Positions 10,996 through 20,491 are shown, counted from the first letter of the stretch. The stretch: DNA of 64,000 bases from Pseudomonas sp. RIT623 (GCF_004519305.1 NZ_SOZA01000008.1:1-64000); one strand, 5' to 3'. The notes: generated by a model from the sequence alone, not told the origin. Program-made: numbers and translations.

Positions 10996-12912
10996 ATGGC
11001 GCGACCCAACACCTCGACCCCCAACGCCAGCGACCCCCTGCAGCAATCGCGCCTGGTGCGTTTGAAACTGGCCAATGAAGGCGAGCTGCCCTCGGGCATG
11101 CTGCGTGACGAGATCGACGCCTCCTGGCGGCGCAGCCTCAGCCATGGTCTGGACTGCCTGCAAGGCGAGCAGGTGGGCCTTGGCACCGACCAGGGCCTGG
11201 ACCTGCGTACGCTGCTGGAGCACAACCGCCAGCTCATCGATGCCGTCACCCCGGAGCTGGATTACCTGGTCAAGCGCCAGGGCAAGAGCGGCATCGTCAT
11301 TCTCGGCGATGCCCAGGCCAATGTGCTGGCCATCGAGGGCCAGAAGCAGGTGCTGGCCCGCGAGGGCCTGCGCGACCTGCACCCAGGCAGTTGCTGGAGC
11401 GAGGCGCTGCGCGGCACCAACGCCATTGGCACGGCGGTGGTCGAAGGCCAACCGACCCTGATCAACTGCGGCGAGCACTACCTCGACCGGCTCAGCCCGT
11501 TCTCCTGCACCTCGGTGCCACTTCGCGACCCGCAAGGCGAGGTGGTCGGCGTGCTCGACGTGACGCGCGAGGGCGTCATGGCCCAGCCCCAGGACAGCCT
11601 GTCGACGCTGCTGCTGGCCGCCGGGCAGATCGAGAACCGGTTGTTCGCGCTGCAACAGGCCGAGCACCTGGTGCTGGCCTTCCATAGCCGCCCGCAGTAC
11701 CTGGCCAGCGCCTGGCAGGGCTTGCTGGCGTTGAGCCTGGACGGCGAGGTGCTGGCCGCCAACGACAATGCCTGCCAACTGCTGCGGACAAGCCGCCAGG
11801 CCCTGCTCGGTCAGCATGCCAGTGACCTGCTGGGCGAACGCTCGCCAGCATTCATCGCCCGTCTGTGGCAGGGCGGGGTGAGCAGTGCGCAGACCGCCCG
11901 CGGCGAATTCTTCTTCCGTGCCCTGCAACTGCCGCGGCAAACGGCGCTCAAGGGCGCGGTGGCGCCGCCCCGGTCGACGTCGACGGCCAAGGCCCAGGCC
12001 CTCGAGGCTCTGGCCGGTGGCGACACGCGTCTGGCCCGGGCCTTGCGCATGGCCCGCCAAGGCCTTGCCAGTGGATTGCCGGTGTTGCTGCTGGGCGAGA
12101 CCGGCACCGGCAAGGAAGTCACCGCCCGCGCCCTGCACCAGGCCGGGCCGCGCGCCGACAAGCCGTTCGTGGCGGTCAACTGTGCGGCGATCCCCGAAGG
12201 TTTGATCGAGTCGGAACTGTTCGGCTATCGCGACGGCGCCTTCACCGGGGCGCGGCGGGGCGGCATGGTCGGGCGGTTGCTGCAGGCCCATGGTGGTACG
12301 TTGTTCCTCGACGAGATCGGCGACATGCCACTGGCCCTGCAGGCCCGCCTGTTGCGTGTGCTGCAGGAGCGCCGGGTCGCGCCGCTGGGCGCCGGTGACG
12401 AACAAGACATCGACGTCGCGCTGATCTGCGCCACCCACCGCGACCTCAAGCGCCTGGTGGCCGAGCAGCGTTTTCGCGAAGACCTGTACTACCGGGTCAA
12501 CGGTGTATCACTGCGCCTGCCGGCCTTGCGCGAACGCGAGGACCTGGCGGCGATCGTCCGGGGCTTGCTGGATAAGTCTGGCGGCCGTGGCGTGAGCCTC
12601 GACCCGCCATTGACCGCGTTGCTCGACGGTTTCGACTGGCCAGGCAACATCCGCCAGTTGGAGATGGTCCTACGCACCGCCCTGGCCATGCGCGAGGTCG
12701 ATGAACAGGTGCTGACCCTCGGTCACCTCACCGATTGCCTGCTCGACGAGCTGGCCAGTGAGGCGGCGCCCTCCGGCAGCCTGCGCGACAACGAAATGGA
12801 GTTGATCCGCGCCGCCCTGGCCCGGCACCAGGGCAATGTCTCGGCCGCCGCCGGGGCCCTGGGCATCAGCCGGGCGACGCTGTACCGCAAGCTCAAGCAG
12901 CTGCCCGGCTGA
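10996..12912 (+). CDS. Sigma-54-dependent transcriptional activator, AcoR type (GAF-PAS-AAA-Fis)
   Basis: The start was moved to the ATG at 10996, since AGGAG ends 7 bp before it; the ATG at 10990 is only 1 bp from the same site. The 638-aa protein has an AcoR-like N-terminal GAF region (about 60-200, with [18 protein letters not shown]), a PAS-like section (about 225-280), a sigma-54 AAA domain with Walker A GETGTGKE near 367, intact GAFTGA loop, Walker [10 protein letters not shown], and a Fis-type HTH at the C-terminus ([21 protein letters not shown]). With GAFTGA intact it should drive sigma-54 promoters. The convergent aldehyde dehydrogenase is the obvious candidate target, as AcoR relatives control alcohol and aldehyde use. 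Confidence 0.92.
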   Translation: MARPNTSTPNASDPLQQSRLVRLKLANEGELPSGMLRDEIDASWRRSLSHGLDCLQGEQVGLGTDQGLDLRTLLEHNRQLIDAVTPELDYLVKRQGKSGIVILGDAQANVLAIEGQKQVLAREGLRDLHPGSCWSEALRGTNAIGTAVVEGQPTLINCGEHYLDRLSPFSCTSVPLRDPQGEVVGVLDVTREGVMAQPQDSLSTLLLAAGQIENRLFALQQAEHLVLAFHSRPQYLASAWQGLLALSLDGEVLAANDNACQLLRTSRQALLGQHASDLLGERSPAFIARLWQGGVSSAQTARGEFFFRALQLPRQTALKGAVAPPRSTSTAKAQALEALAGGDTRLARALRMARQGLASGLPVLLLGETGTGKEVTARALHQAGPRADKPFVAVNCAAIPEGLIESELFGYRDGAFTGARRGGMVGRLLQAHGGTLFLDEIGDMPLALQARLLRVLQERRVAPLGAGDEQDIDVALICATHRDLKRLVAEQRFREDLYYRVNGVSLRLPALREREDLAAIVRGLLDKSGGRGVSLDPPLTALLDGFDWPGNIRQLEMVLRTALAMREVDEQVLTLGHLTDCLLDELASEAAPSGSLRDNEMELIRAALARHQGNVSAAAGALGISRATLYRKLKQLPG

Positions 12913-12939
12913 GCCACCGGGCGCCTGCTCTCGTGTGGT

Positions 12940-12958
12940 GCGCCAGCAAGGCTGGCGC
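12940..12958. terminator. Hairpin between convergent genes
   Basis: GCGCCAGC-AAG-GCTGGCGC is a perfect 8-bp stem with a 3-nt loop. It sits between the 3' ends of the sigma-54 activator and the aldehyde dehydrogenase, so it can serve both strands. There is no T-tract. Confidence 0.55.
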
Positions 12959-12984
12959 CTACAGGTGCACTTGAGGTCGGGCCG

Positions 12985-14478
12985 TCAGAGCTTCATCATC
13001 ACCGCCTTGAGCTCGGTGTAATGCTCTATCGCCGCCGCGCCCATTTCCCGACCCACGCCGGACATCTTGTAGCCGCCGAACGGCAGCGCCGGGTCCAGGG
13101 CGCTGTGGCAGTTGACCCACACCGAACCAGACTTGATCCGCGGGATCATGCGGTGCACCGCCGCCAGGTCGTTGGACCAGATGCTCGCGCCCAGGCCATA
13201 GGGGTTGTCGTTGGCCAGGCGCACCACTTCGTCGAGGTCATCGAACGGCATGGCCACCAGCACCGGCCCGAAGATCTCCTCCTGCACCAGGCGGTGGCGC
13301 TGATCGACATCCACCAGCACCGTGGGCTTGACGAAGTAGCCCGGGCCGAAGCCTTCGCCGCCGCAGGCCAGGGTCGCGCCCAGTTCGCGGCCCAGGTTGA
13401 TGTAGCCGGTGACCCGGTCCTGCTGCTTGGCCGAGATCAGCGGGCCCATCTGCACCGAAGGGTCCAGGCCGTTACCCAGTTTCATGCCATTGGCGATGCC
13501 GGCGATGTCGGCCACCACGTTGTCGAAGTGCTTGCGGTGCACGTACAGGCGCGAGCCCGCGCAGCACACCTGGCCCTGATTGAAGAAGATCGCCATGGCG
13601 GCGCCGGCGGCGGCTTCCTGCAGGTTGGCATCGGGCATGACGATGGTCGGCGACTTTCCGCCCAGCTCGAGGGTGACACGGGTCATGTTGTCCATGGCCG
13701 CCTTGCCGATCAGCTTGCCGACCTCGGTGGAGCCGGTGAAGGTCAGCTTGTCCACGCCGGGGTGGCGGCTGAGGGCCGCGCCGGCGTTCAGGCCAGTGCC
13801 GGTGACCACGTTGAGTACCCCAGTCGGGTAGCCGGCTTCATCCACCAGCTCGGCGAGCTTGAGTACGCTCAACGGGGTTTCGTCGGCGGGCTTGAGGACC
13901 ATGGTGCAGCCGGTGGCCAGGGCCGGGCCGAGTTTCCAGCAGGCCAGCAGCAGCGGGAAGTTCCAGGCGACGATGGCGCCGACCACGCCCACGGCTTCGC
14001 GGCGGACGAAGGCGTGGAAGTCGCCTTCGGGCATCAGTGGCATGGAAGGCTCGACCGTGCTGCCTTCGATCTTGGTGGCCCAGCCGGCCATGTAGCGCAG
14101 GAAGTCGATGGCCAATTGCACATCCATCACCTTGGCCACCACGGCGCTCTTGCCGTTGTTCAGGCACTCCAGTTCGGCGAGCTGCTGGGCATCGCGCTCC
14201 ATCAGGTCGGCCAGGCGCCACAGCAGGTTCTGCCGTTCGCGGGGGCGCATGCGGCTCCACGCCGAGTCGTCGAAGGCCTGGCGCGCGGCCTGTACCGCGC
14301 GGTCCACGTCCTGGGCCTGGGCCGAGGGCACTTCACCAAGCACTTCCCCGGTGGCCGGGTTGCGGAAGGTCATGGTCTGGCCACTTGCGGCATCCTGCCA
14401 CTCGGCGCCGATACGCATCTTCAGCTTGCGCGCCAGGAAGGCGCGGGTAGCGGGGAGGATCGGCAGTTCGGTATTCAT
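12985..14478 (-). CDS. NAD(P)-dependent aldehyde dehydrogenase
   Basis: The start at 14478 (MNTELPILPATRAFLARK) follows AGAGG and gives 497 aa, normal for the family. The catalytic pieces are visible: AIVAWNFPLLLACWKLGPAL, the general-base Glu in LELGGKSP (near residue 270), the nucleophile Cys in GQVCCAGSR (near 303), and the C-terminal NPYGLGASIW and PFGGYKMSGVGREMG. It resembles the PuuC/phenylacetaldehyde dehydrogenase branch. It is convergent with the AcoR-type activator and near the amine oxidase operon, so it may oxidise the aldehyde made by the PuuB-like enzyme. Substrate preference cannot be fixed from sequence. Confidence 0.92.
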   Translation of the reverse strand: MNTELPILPATRAFLARKLKMRIGAEWQDAASGQTMTFRNPATGEVLGEVPSAQAQDVDRAVQAARQAFDDSAWSRMRPRERQNLLWRLADLMERDAQQLAELECLNNGKSAVVAKVMDVQLAIDFLRYMAGWATKIEGSTVEPSMPLMPEGDFHAFVRREAVGVVGAIVAWNFPLLLACWKLGPALATGCTMVLKPADETPLSVLKLAELVDEAGYPTGVLNVVTGTGLNAGAALSRHPGVDKLTFTGSTEVGKLIGKAAMDNMTRVTLELGGKSPTIVMPDANLQEAAAGAAMAIFFNQGQVCCAGSRLYVHRKHFDNVVADIAGIANGMKLGNGLDPSVQMGPLISAKQQDRVTGYINLGRELGATLACGGEGFGPGYFVKPTVLVDVDQRHRLVQEEIFGPVLVAMPFDDLDEVVRLANDNPYGLGASIWSNDLAAVHRMIPRIKSGSVWVNCHSALDPALPFGGYKMSGVGREMGAAAIEHYTELKAVMMKL

Positions 14479-14689
14479 GGGACGGTGCCTCTTGGCTTTT
14501 GGGGGTGGCCAGGGCTTTGGCAAGGGGCGTGCCAAGGGCTGTGGTGTTGCGATGGGGCCCGGCGCTAAAGGGTTTGGTCCTGGGTGGCGCGGGCTGGGGT
14601 TGGCGCGGGGTGTCGCAGAATGAGACGGAGTGAGACAGGGGCTTGGGGTTTGCGTGATGGCTGACAGGTGTTCGACGACGCAGATGCAG

Positions 14690-14737
14690 CGCCTATCAAG
14701 CCGAGCGCTGCCCGCGCGGCACTCGGCTTGATAGGCG
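14690..14737. repeat. Perfect 16-bp inverted repeat with GC-rich core (copy A of a dispersed hairpin)
   Basis: CGCCTATCAAGCCGAG (14690-14705) pairs perfectly with CTCGGCTTGATAGGCG (14722-14737) around the 16-nt core CGCTGCCCGCGCGGCA. A second hairpin at 26603-26648 shares the inner CCGAG/CTCGG arms and a similar core but has different outer arms. It lies in the 296-bp gap between the aldehyde dehydrogenase promoter side and the end of the TetR gene and could also terminate the TetR transcript. The rest of that gap shows no gene. Confidence 0.75.
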
Positions 14738-14774
14738 ACACAAGGTGCTCGCCGAGCGCTAGCTGCCGCTGGCT

Positions 14775-15332
14775 TCAGGCTGGCGCCAGGGCCCCGTGCA
14801 GGAACAACTGCTCGAGGGTCTGGGCGGTGTTGGCGCTGGCGGCTCGGCCGCGGCGTTCGGCATCGACCATGCCGTAGATCATGGTCATGAACATCTCGGT
14901 GAATACCGCCGCGCTGATATCGATGCGCAGCACGCCCAGTTGCTGGGCGCGCAGGAAGAAGGCGTCCATGGCCTGGGTATAGGCCAGCCAGCGCTGGTCC
15001 TCGGCGTCATTGAGCAGGGTGTCGGGGCGATACTGAAACATTAGAAACACCAGCATCTCCCGATGCTTGAGGTGTTCGGCGATCAGGTGACGAATACCGT
15101 TGAGCGGCTCGGCCTGGGTCAAGTCAGCTTCCTGGATGACATGGTTGAGTACTTGTTCGCCATGGTCTTCGAGCATGCTCACCAGCTTTTCCCGGGTGCC
15201 GCAGAAGCGGTGCAGGGTGGCCTTGCTGACACCAGCGGTTTCTGCCAGTTCCTTCAGGGTGGCGCGGGGGTGGACCACGATGGCGTGGGCCAGCGCCTTG
15301 AGCAGGCGTTCTTCTTGGAGGGTGATACGCAT
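14775..15332 (-). CDS. TetR-family transcriptional regulator
   Basis: This 185-aa protein has an N-terminal TetR DNA-binding domain at about residues 8-55 (LKALAHAIVVHPRATLKELAETAG then VSKATLHRFCGTREKLVSML) and an all-helical ligand domain behind it. The length is normal. It is oriented the same way as, and downstream of, the RlhA-like gene but separated by a hairpin, so it is likely transcribed alone from the region near 15333-15420. Its ligand and targets are not evident from the neighbours. Confidence 0.88.
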   Translation of the reverse strand: MRITLQEERLLKALAHAIVVHPRATLKELAETAGVSKATLHRFCGTREKLVSMLEDHGEQVLNHVIQEADLTQAEPLNGIRHLIAEHLKHREMLVFLMFQYRPDTLLNDAEDQRWLAYTQAMDAFFLRAQQLGVLRIDISAAVFTEMFMTMIYGMVDAERRGRAASANTAQTLEQLFLHGALAPA

Positions 15333-15419
15333 GGGTGGCCTCGAGTCGATGTCTGGCTATGCCAAAGAAGATCAAGTGTGCCATATGAGACTAAAAAGAC
15401 TCAAATTTACTGATGCGTC

Positions 15420-15448
15420 TTGCCGGCGAACCGCTGGTTCGCCGGCAA
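15420..15448. terminator. Perfect 13-bp hairpin downstream of the rlhA-like gene
   Basis: TTGCCGGCGAACC-GCT-GGTTCGCCGGCAA forms a 13-bp perfect stem with a 3-nt loop. It lies 17 bp past the end of the rlhA-like gene (minus strand) and upstream of the TetR gene. The arms match the TTCGCCGGCAAG repeat seen elsewhere in the window, so it is both a dispersed repeat and a likely terminator. Confidence 0.6.
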
Positions 15449-15464
15449 GCTGGCTGCTACTGGA

Positions 15465-17465
15465 TCAGTGAGGGGCGCGTGGGATGGTCTTGAGCAGGTC
15501 TTCCGGGCTTATGTGCCCGACCACCTGGGCTACCGCGCTGCCGGGGGTCGGCAAGTCGATGATGTGGCTTTTCATCTTGCCGATCACATGCATCTCGCAC
15601 GGTTTGCAGTCGAACTTCAGGGTCAGCACTTCGTCGCCCTGGATCAGTTGCATCGGCGCTACCTTGGTGCGCACCCCGGTGACGCCCTTGGCCTGCTTGG
15701 GGCACAGGTTGAACGAGAAGCGCAGGCAGTGCTTGGTGATCATCACCGGCACTTCGCCGTGCTCCTCGTGGGCTTCGTACGCCGCGTCGATCAGTTGCAC
15801 GCCGTGGCGATGGTAGAAGTCGCGGGCCTTCTGGTTGTAGACGTTGGCCAGGAACGACAGGTGCGACTCCGGGTACACCGGCGGTGGCGTGGTTTCGGCC
15901 TTGCGCGAGCCGCGTGGGTGGGCCTGGACGCGGGCCTGGGTCAGTGCCTCGATGGCTTCGCGGCGCAGGGCCTTGAGCTGCGAGTTGGGGATGAAGTACG
16001 CCTGTGGCGCATCCAGCTCGATGGCGTTGGCGTGGTACATCGTGGTACCCAGCTGGCCGAGCAGATCATGCAGTTGCTCCAACGCCTGCTGTGGCTTGTT
16101 GGCCGCGCCGAATGGGCCGTCCAGCGCTACTTGCACGCTGATGCCTTCCTCACTGCCTAGGGTCAGCAGCAAGCGCTGTTCGCGTAGCACCGCGTGCCAT
16201 TGGACGCCGACACGGCGCTCGGACGAGGTGCGCTGCAGGGCCTGCTGCCAGTTGTGGTCGAGGTTGCGCGACAGCGGGTGGTTCGGCCGCAGCTTGTCCA
16301 GGCCCTGAGGCATTTCGTTGGGTTCGACGCGGTAGCGGTAGCGCTTCTGGCCGTCCTCCTCGGACTCGCTCTTGAGCTCGGCGATGTTCGCGCGAAAACC
16401 TACGACTTCGCGCTTGACCAGCACGTTCAAGCCGTCACCGTTGGTCAGCGGCACCTCGGTGACCACTTGCAGGTCGCGCTTGCCGACTTTTTCCACCACG
16501 CCCACCGGCAAACCAGTGAAGGTCGGCGAGTCGAAGGCGCCGATGTCGACTTTGCGGTCGGTGACGAAATAGTCGGTGCTGCCGCGGTGGAAGGTCTTGT
16601 CCGGGTCGGGCAGGAAGAAGTGCTCGGTGCGCCCGCTGGAAGCGCGAGCCAGTTCCGGGCGGCCTTCGAGAATGGCGTCGAGTTCCTTGCGGTAGTGGGC
16701 GGTGATGTTCTTCACATAACCCATGTCCTTGTAGCGGCCCTCGATCTTGAACGAGCGCACGCCAGCATCGACCAGGTCGGCCAGGTTGGCGGTCTGGTTG
16801 TTGTCCTTCATCGACAGCAGGTGTTTTTCGAAGGCGACCACGCGGCCCTGGTCGTCCTTGAGGGTGTAAGGCAGGCGGCAGGCCTGGGAGCAGTCGCCAC
16901 GGTTGGCGCTGCGCCCGGTCTGGGCGTGGGAGATGTTGCACTGGCCGGAGAAAGCCACGCACAGCGCGCCATGGATGAAGAACTCGATGGCCGCGTCGGT
17001 TTCGCTAGCGATGGCGCGAATCTGCTGCAGGTTCAGTTCACGGGCCAGCACCAGCTGGGAAAAACCGGCCTGGTCGAGGAACTTGGCCCGCTCCAGGGTG
17101 CGGATGTCGGTCTGGGTGCTGGCATGCAGCTCGATTGGCGGGATGTCCAGCTCCATCACCCCCAGGTCCTGGACGATCAGCGCGTCGACGCCGGCGTCGT
17201 ACAGCTGGTGAATAAGCTGGCGCGCGGGTTCCAGTTCGTTGTCGTGGAGGATGGTGTTGATGGTGGTGAACACCCGGGCGTGATAGCGCCGGGCGAACTC
17301 GACCAGGCCGGCGATGTCGCTGACATCGTTGCAGGCGTTGTGGCGCGCGCCGAAGCTCGGGCCGCCGATGTAGATGGCGTCAGCGCCGTGCAGGATCGCC
17401 TCGCGGGCGATGCTCACGTCACGGGCAGGGCTGAGCAGTTCCAGGTGGTGCTTTGGAAGGGACAT
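15465..17465 (-). CDS. rlhA: Peptidase U32-family protein, RlhA-like (23S rRNA C2501 hydroxylation)
   Basis: At 666 aa this matches the long U32 branch (E. coli RlhA/YdcP, about 650 aa) rather than TrhP (about 450 aa). The N-terminal TIM-barrel-like U32 domain shows LELLSPARDVSIAREAILHGADAIYIGGPSFGAR, and the diagnostic cysteine cluster appears in IHGALCVAFSGQCNISHAQTGRSANRGDCSQACRLPY near residues 165-200. The C-terminal part carries further cysteines (KFDCKPCEMHVIG). RlhA makes 5-hydroxycytidine at position 2501 of 23S rRNA; the assignment here rests on length and motif order. Older annotations call it collagenase-like protease, but no protease catalytic set is evident. The AT-richer ATPase/HNH island begins just upstream of its start. 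Confidence 0.8.
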   Translation of the reverse strand: MSLPKHHLELLSPARDVSIAREAILHGADAIYIGGPSFGARHNACNDVSDIAGLVEFARRYHARVFTTINTILHDNELEPARQLIHQLYDAGVDALIVQDLGVMELDIPPIELHASTQTDIRTLERAKFLDQAGFSQLVLARELNLQQIRAIASETDAAIEFFIHGALCVAFSGQCNISHAQTGRSANRGDCSQACRLPYTLKDDQGRVVAFEKHLLSMKDNNQTANLADLVDAGVRSFKIEGRYKDMGYVKNITAHYRKELDAILEGRPELARASSGRTEHFFLPDPDKTFHRGSTDYFVTDRKVDIGAFDSPTFTGLPVGVVEKVGKRDLQVVTEVPLTNGDGLNVLVKREVVGFRANIAELKSESEEDGQKRYRYRVEPNEMPQGLDKLRPNHPLSRNLDHNWQQALQRTSSERRVGVQWHAVLREQRLLLTLGSEEGISVQVALDGPFGAANKPQQALEQLHDLLGQLGTTMYHANAIELDAPQAYFIPNSQLKALRREAIEALTQARVQAHPRGSRKAETTPPPVYPESHLSFLANVYNQKARDFYHRHGVQLIDAAYEAHEEHGEVPVMITKHCLRFSFNLCPKQAKGVTGVRTKVAPMQLIQGDEVLTLKFDCKPCEMHVIGKMKSHIIDLPTPGSAVAQVVGHISPEDLLKTIPRAPH

Positions 17466-17559
17466 GTCGTTATAGGTCGGGCTTCACGGTGAGGCGGGCA
17501 TTGTAGCTTGCACAGTGGCGTTTTTCACGCGTATCGACGGACTGCTGGGATCAGGCTTC

Positions 17560-17589
17560 CTGACACAGCCATACGTCGAATATCATAAT
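17560..17589 (+). promoter_or_regulatory. Candidate sigma-70 promoter for the ATPase/HNH operon
   Basis: CTGACA (17560-17565) and CATAAT (17584-17589) are separated by 18 bp in an AT-rich stretch 49 bp upstream of the preferred ATPase start. The match is good at -10 and moderate at -35. It supports starting the ATPase at 17638 rather than at the GTG at 17515, which would lie upstream of this promoter. Confidence 0.4.
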
Positions 17590-17637
17590 GACATCGCTCC
17601 GATTTTTAGAGTATTTATAGAGGGATGGAACGTATCT

Positions 17638-19329
17638 ATGATGTTGATCCATTTATATATACATGAGCACAAGGCTATTCGCAGGTTGAATGTGCCAATA
17701 AATGGGAGATTTGCTTGCAGGGTGTCGCCAAGGGAGGCAATTGAAGTTGAGGAGTGCGCAGCTTCATGGGATTTTTATAATGGTTACGCCTGTTCGGCAA
17801 TAATTGGTGTCAATGGTTCTGGCAAGTCAACGGTTTTGGACTTCATATCAGCCTTCGACAAGGACAGTGAATCAGTCTTGTTGGCGATTTTTTTTGATGC
17901 GAAAACGGATACTTATAATTTTTGCTATGCCAATAGCACTCCTGAATTATTTGGTGATGTGCGCGCAGATAAGAAGTTCAGGCAGGTGCTGAAGGTTGAA
18001 AGATTTTTTGCGCATAACAACGTTCAGGTTGTATCGATTAACACGTTACCGCCGGCGTCGGCGTTTCTTGCTGGCGTTTCGGAGGCTAAAGAAAAGGCAT
18101 ACATTAAAAATCTTATTTCAGGCGAGGTGCTAAAGAGCGAGGGTAGAAAGAAGAAGTACTTTGATCAGATTTTTAGCTACTTGCGTAACTATCCGTATGC
18201 CGAGCGTCTGGATGAACCCTGTTTTGGATTCTCGTTTCCAGGAGCGCCGCAGGGTATGTGGGATAAGTTGTACGCGGTGTTGGACAGAGAGAGATTTGAA
18301 CAGGCCGCGGTGAGCGATGTCATGAGGTTGAATACGATCAGTTTTGAGTTGGAAGACTGTACGGCCCATGAGGTTTTTCATTGTTTGGTGCGCACAAACA
18401 TTCCCTCAATTTTGAACCTTATCTCGAAACGTGCCTTTGGCGTCTCGGCATCTTTTGATCTGTTGGCAATAGCGTTTTTTAAATATTATGTCTCGCCGCA
18501 GGGTGAAGCCATACACCACAAGGTAGAGCTTGCGGTTCGCGAAGTGCTTAGGGATATGCGGTTGGCGGATGAAAAATTAGCAGCGCAAGGCGCTATCGAT
18601 GAGCTGGAAAATAATCTTCTGGAACAGTTGTGGTCGATATGGGACAGTTACCAGGCACTGGTCGAAGTCATTCTTTATCAGTGTTATGATGGCGAGCACC
18701 TGAACCTCAAGCAGGTCAAGGTTGAAGATTATGGAACCATCACTTCGTTGATTGATGCGATTAATAAGTTGCCTCGAAACCTATCGGCAGGCATCACCTG
18801 GGGGTGGCAAGGCGTCAGCAGTGGCGAATTAGCCAAAATGCATATATTTTCACAGTTGTACGGATACTTGGAACGGGCGGCTTCCAGTGCGCGCCCCATC
18901 ATTCTTATCGACGAAGCGGATCTTTATCTGCATCCTGAGTGGCAGAGAACATTTTTAAGCGATATGCTCCGGATGTTTGGTTTGATCGAGGCGTACAAGC
19001 CAGGTTTCAAGCCGCAGTTGGTGATATCTACACACTCTCCAATCATAGTCAGCGATTTTTTGGCGCGTGATATAACTTCAATTAATCGTGACGAGTTTGG
19101 TGGTTTTACGCTCGGTAAATCATCAGGTTTCGGATGCAGTGTGGTCGATATTTATATGCAAGACATGCACCTGAGCTCCACCTTTGGCGAGCACGCTCGG
19201 AGAAGGTTAACCCATCTTATTGAAGCGGCAAAAAACAACTCGCTTTCGGAAAAAGATCGAGAACTGATTGCAGAGGTGTCAAGTGAGACTGTGAAGGGTT
19301 TTTTATTAAGCTATGATAAAAATCAATAA
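17638..19329 (+). CDS. ABC/SMC-type AAA ATPase, PtuA-like (candidate Septu-type defence)
   Basis: The preferred start at 17638 gives 563 aa (MMLIHLYIHEHKAIRRL, an OLD/RecF-like opening strand). A GTG at 17515 would add 41 residues of no family character and is upstream of the candidate promoter. The ATPase parts are complete: Walker A GVNGSGKST at 57-65, signature GVSSGELAK at 392-400, Walker B IILIDEADLYLHPEW around 422-436, and switch histidine in ISTHSP at 466. The long middle region is the insertion expected in SMC/RecF-like defence ATPases. It overlaps the downstream HNH gene by 17 bp, so the two are co-translated. Codon use is clearly more AT-rich than the flanking rlhA and ridA, which points to horizontal gain. 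A PtuA-like role is inferred from fold plus HNH partner; no toprim or reverse transcriptase is present. Confidence 0.8.
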   Translation: MMLIHLYIHEHKAIRRLNVPINGRFACRVSPREAIEVEECAASWDFYNGYACSAIIGVNGSGKSTVLDFISAFDKDSESVLLAIFFDAKTDTYNFCYANSTPELFGDVRADKKFRQVLKVERFFAHNNVQVVSINTLPPASAFLAGVSEAKEKAYIKNLISGEVLKSEGRKKKYFDQIFSYLRNYPYAERLDEPCFGFSFPGAPQGMWDKLYAVLDRERFEQAAVSDVMRLNTISFELEDCTAHEVFHCLVRTNIPSILNLISKRAFGVSASFDLLAIAFFKYYVSPQGEAIHHKVELAVREVLRDMRLADEKLAAQGAIDELENNLLEQLWSIWDSYQALVEVILYQCYDGEHLNLKQVKVEDYGTITSLIDAINKLPRNLSAGITWGWQGVSSGELAKMHIFSQLYGYLERAASSARPIILIDEADLYLHPEWQRTFLSDMLRMFGLIEAYKPGFKPQLVISTHSPIIVSDFLARDITSINRDEFGGFTLGKSSGFGCSVVDIYMQDMHLSSTFGEHARRRLTHLIEAAKNNSLSEKDRELIAEVSSETVKGFLLSYDKNQ

Positions 19330-20491
19330 GAAATATCCTACATCATTTGTGCAGTCTTATGTCGACTTTGCGGTTCGAGAGGTCGTGTTGCCGCAGCTGC
19401 GTCTGTTGGTCAAGGATGAACCATACGCCCTCCAGAAGCGCGTATTGACGTATTTCAGTACTGCGGCGCTTACCTCTATTGTTCTGGCCCCTGCCGATAA
19501 ACTTGAAAAGTTGATCTTCGACGTGTCGGAGGCTTTCCCTGAACTACTGGAGTACTATTGCCCGGCTTTGTTGCTTGAGTCGGTGGACCTTGTAAGCCTG
19601 CCAGATTCTGAGGGCCTCCCATCTGGGCAGAAACGATTGGAGTACTGGGTTCAAGAAGCGATCGTTCAACTGGAAGGCATCAAGAAATCTCGACCGTTTC
19701 GCTACGTGGAGAGTTTGATCGAATTTCTACGATCGGATGTGGCACCTAATAAAAAGCGTCGTATGTTGCAGCGCCTGAGCGCCGCAAGGCAGGGGCGCTA
19801 TAAGTTGTCAGTGAAAGAAAAAGCAATGTTTCCAGGCTGGGTAAAGAATTTTTGGACATGCTTTGACTTTGAACAGGTCTCAGCCGCGTTTGGCTTGAGC
19901 TTGTGCGAGTATCTTGAATTGGCTATCTGCCCCTATTGCGCGGTGGAAGAAATCGGTATTTACAAGGCGGTATCGAGTCGTCCTGATCTTGACCATTTTT
20001 ATCCTCGCTCTCGTTTCCCTTATCTTGCTGTTTCGCTGTATAACTTGATTCCCTCTGGGGTTGTATGCAATCAGAAAAGTAAAAAAAACCACCCCATGCT
20101 TATGCATGCACATCCTCATGTGCAGAGTATGGATGATGAAGCACTATTCTTGTTTGACTATCTAGATAATGGTAGTTCCATTCTGTCATTGAATATTCGC
20201 TTGAGGTCGCAGAGTTCGCCCTGTAAAAATAACAATATAGAACGGTTCAGATTGGCACGAATTTATGAGCAGAGTGCGACGCTGAGCGCTTGGTTCTCGA
20301 GTGTTTTTGAATTGAAGGGGGTGCTTGCGCAGTTAGGTATGGAATTCTCGGATGATGACGTAAAGAAGCTGCCGTTTTTAAAAAATGAACTCACAAAAAC
20401 CTCGAACCTGGTGGTCGCTCAGCAGTTTAAGGTTGAAGCGGTTAATCGGATTTTTGACACATCTTTCCAGACGTTGCAGCAAGACGTGTAG
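19313..20491 (+). CDS. HNH-family nuclease-like protein, PtuB-like with long N-terminal extension
   Basis: This 392-aa protein begins with an ATG inside the 3' end of the ATPase gene. The HNH region is at about 204-262: zinc-knuckle cysteines C206 and C209 (CPYC), then D225-L-D227-H228-F-Y-P, N244 in LYNLIP, and C252-N253 with K255. In typical HNH proteins the second knuckle is CxxC, but here only C252 is seen, so the zinc site is atypical. The first 200 residues are helical, without a motif I recognise, and make it longer than the usual PtuB. Together with the ATPase it fits the two-gene Septu design, in which the nuclease is activated by phage infection. Codon use is AT-rich like its partner. 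Nuclease activity is inferred, not shown. Confidence 0.75.
   Translation: MIKINKKYPTSFVQSYVDFAVREVVLPQLRLLVKDEPYALQKRVLTYFSTAALTSIVLAPADKLEKLIFDVSEAFPELLEYYCPALLLESVDLVSLPDSEGLPSGQKRLEYWVQEAIVQLEGIKKSRPFRYVESLIEFLRSDVAPNKKRRMLQRLSAARQGRYKLSVKEKAMFPGWVKNFWTCFDFEQVSAAFGLSLCEYLELAICPYCAVEEIGIYKAVSSRPDLDHFYPRSRFPYLAVSLYNLIPSGVVCNQKSKKNHPMLMHAHPHVQSMDDEALFLFDYLDNGSSILSLNIRLRSQSSPCKNNNIERFRLARIYEQSATLSAWFSSVFELKGVLAQLGMEFSDDDVKKLPFLKNELTKTSNLVVAQQFKVEAVNRIFDTSFQTLQQDV

Noticed and set aside
15465..17465. Secreted collagenase/protease
   Set aside because: U32 members of this length with the cysteine cluster are RNA-modification proteins, and there is no signal peptide.
17638..20491. Retron-associated Septu module
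   Set aside because: No reverse transcriptase gene or msr/msd-like inverted repeat is found in the window.
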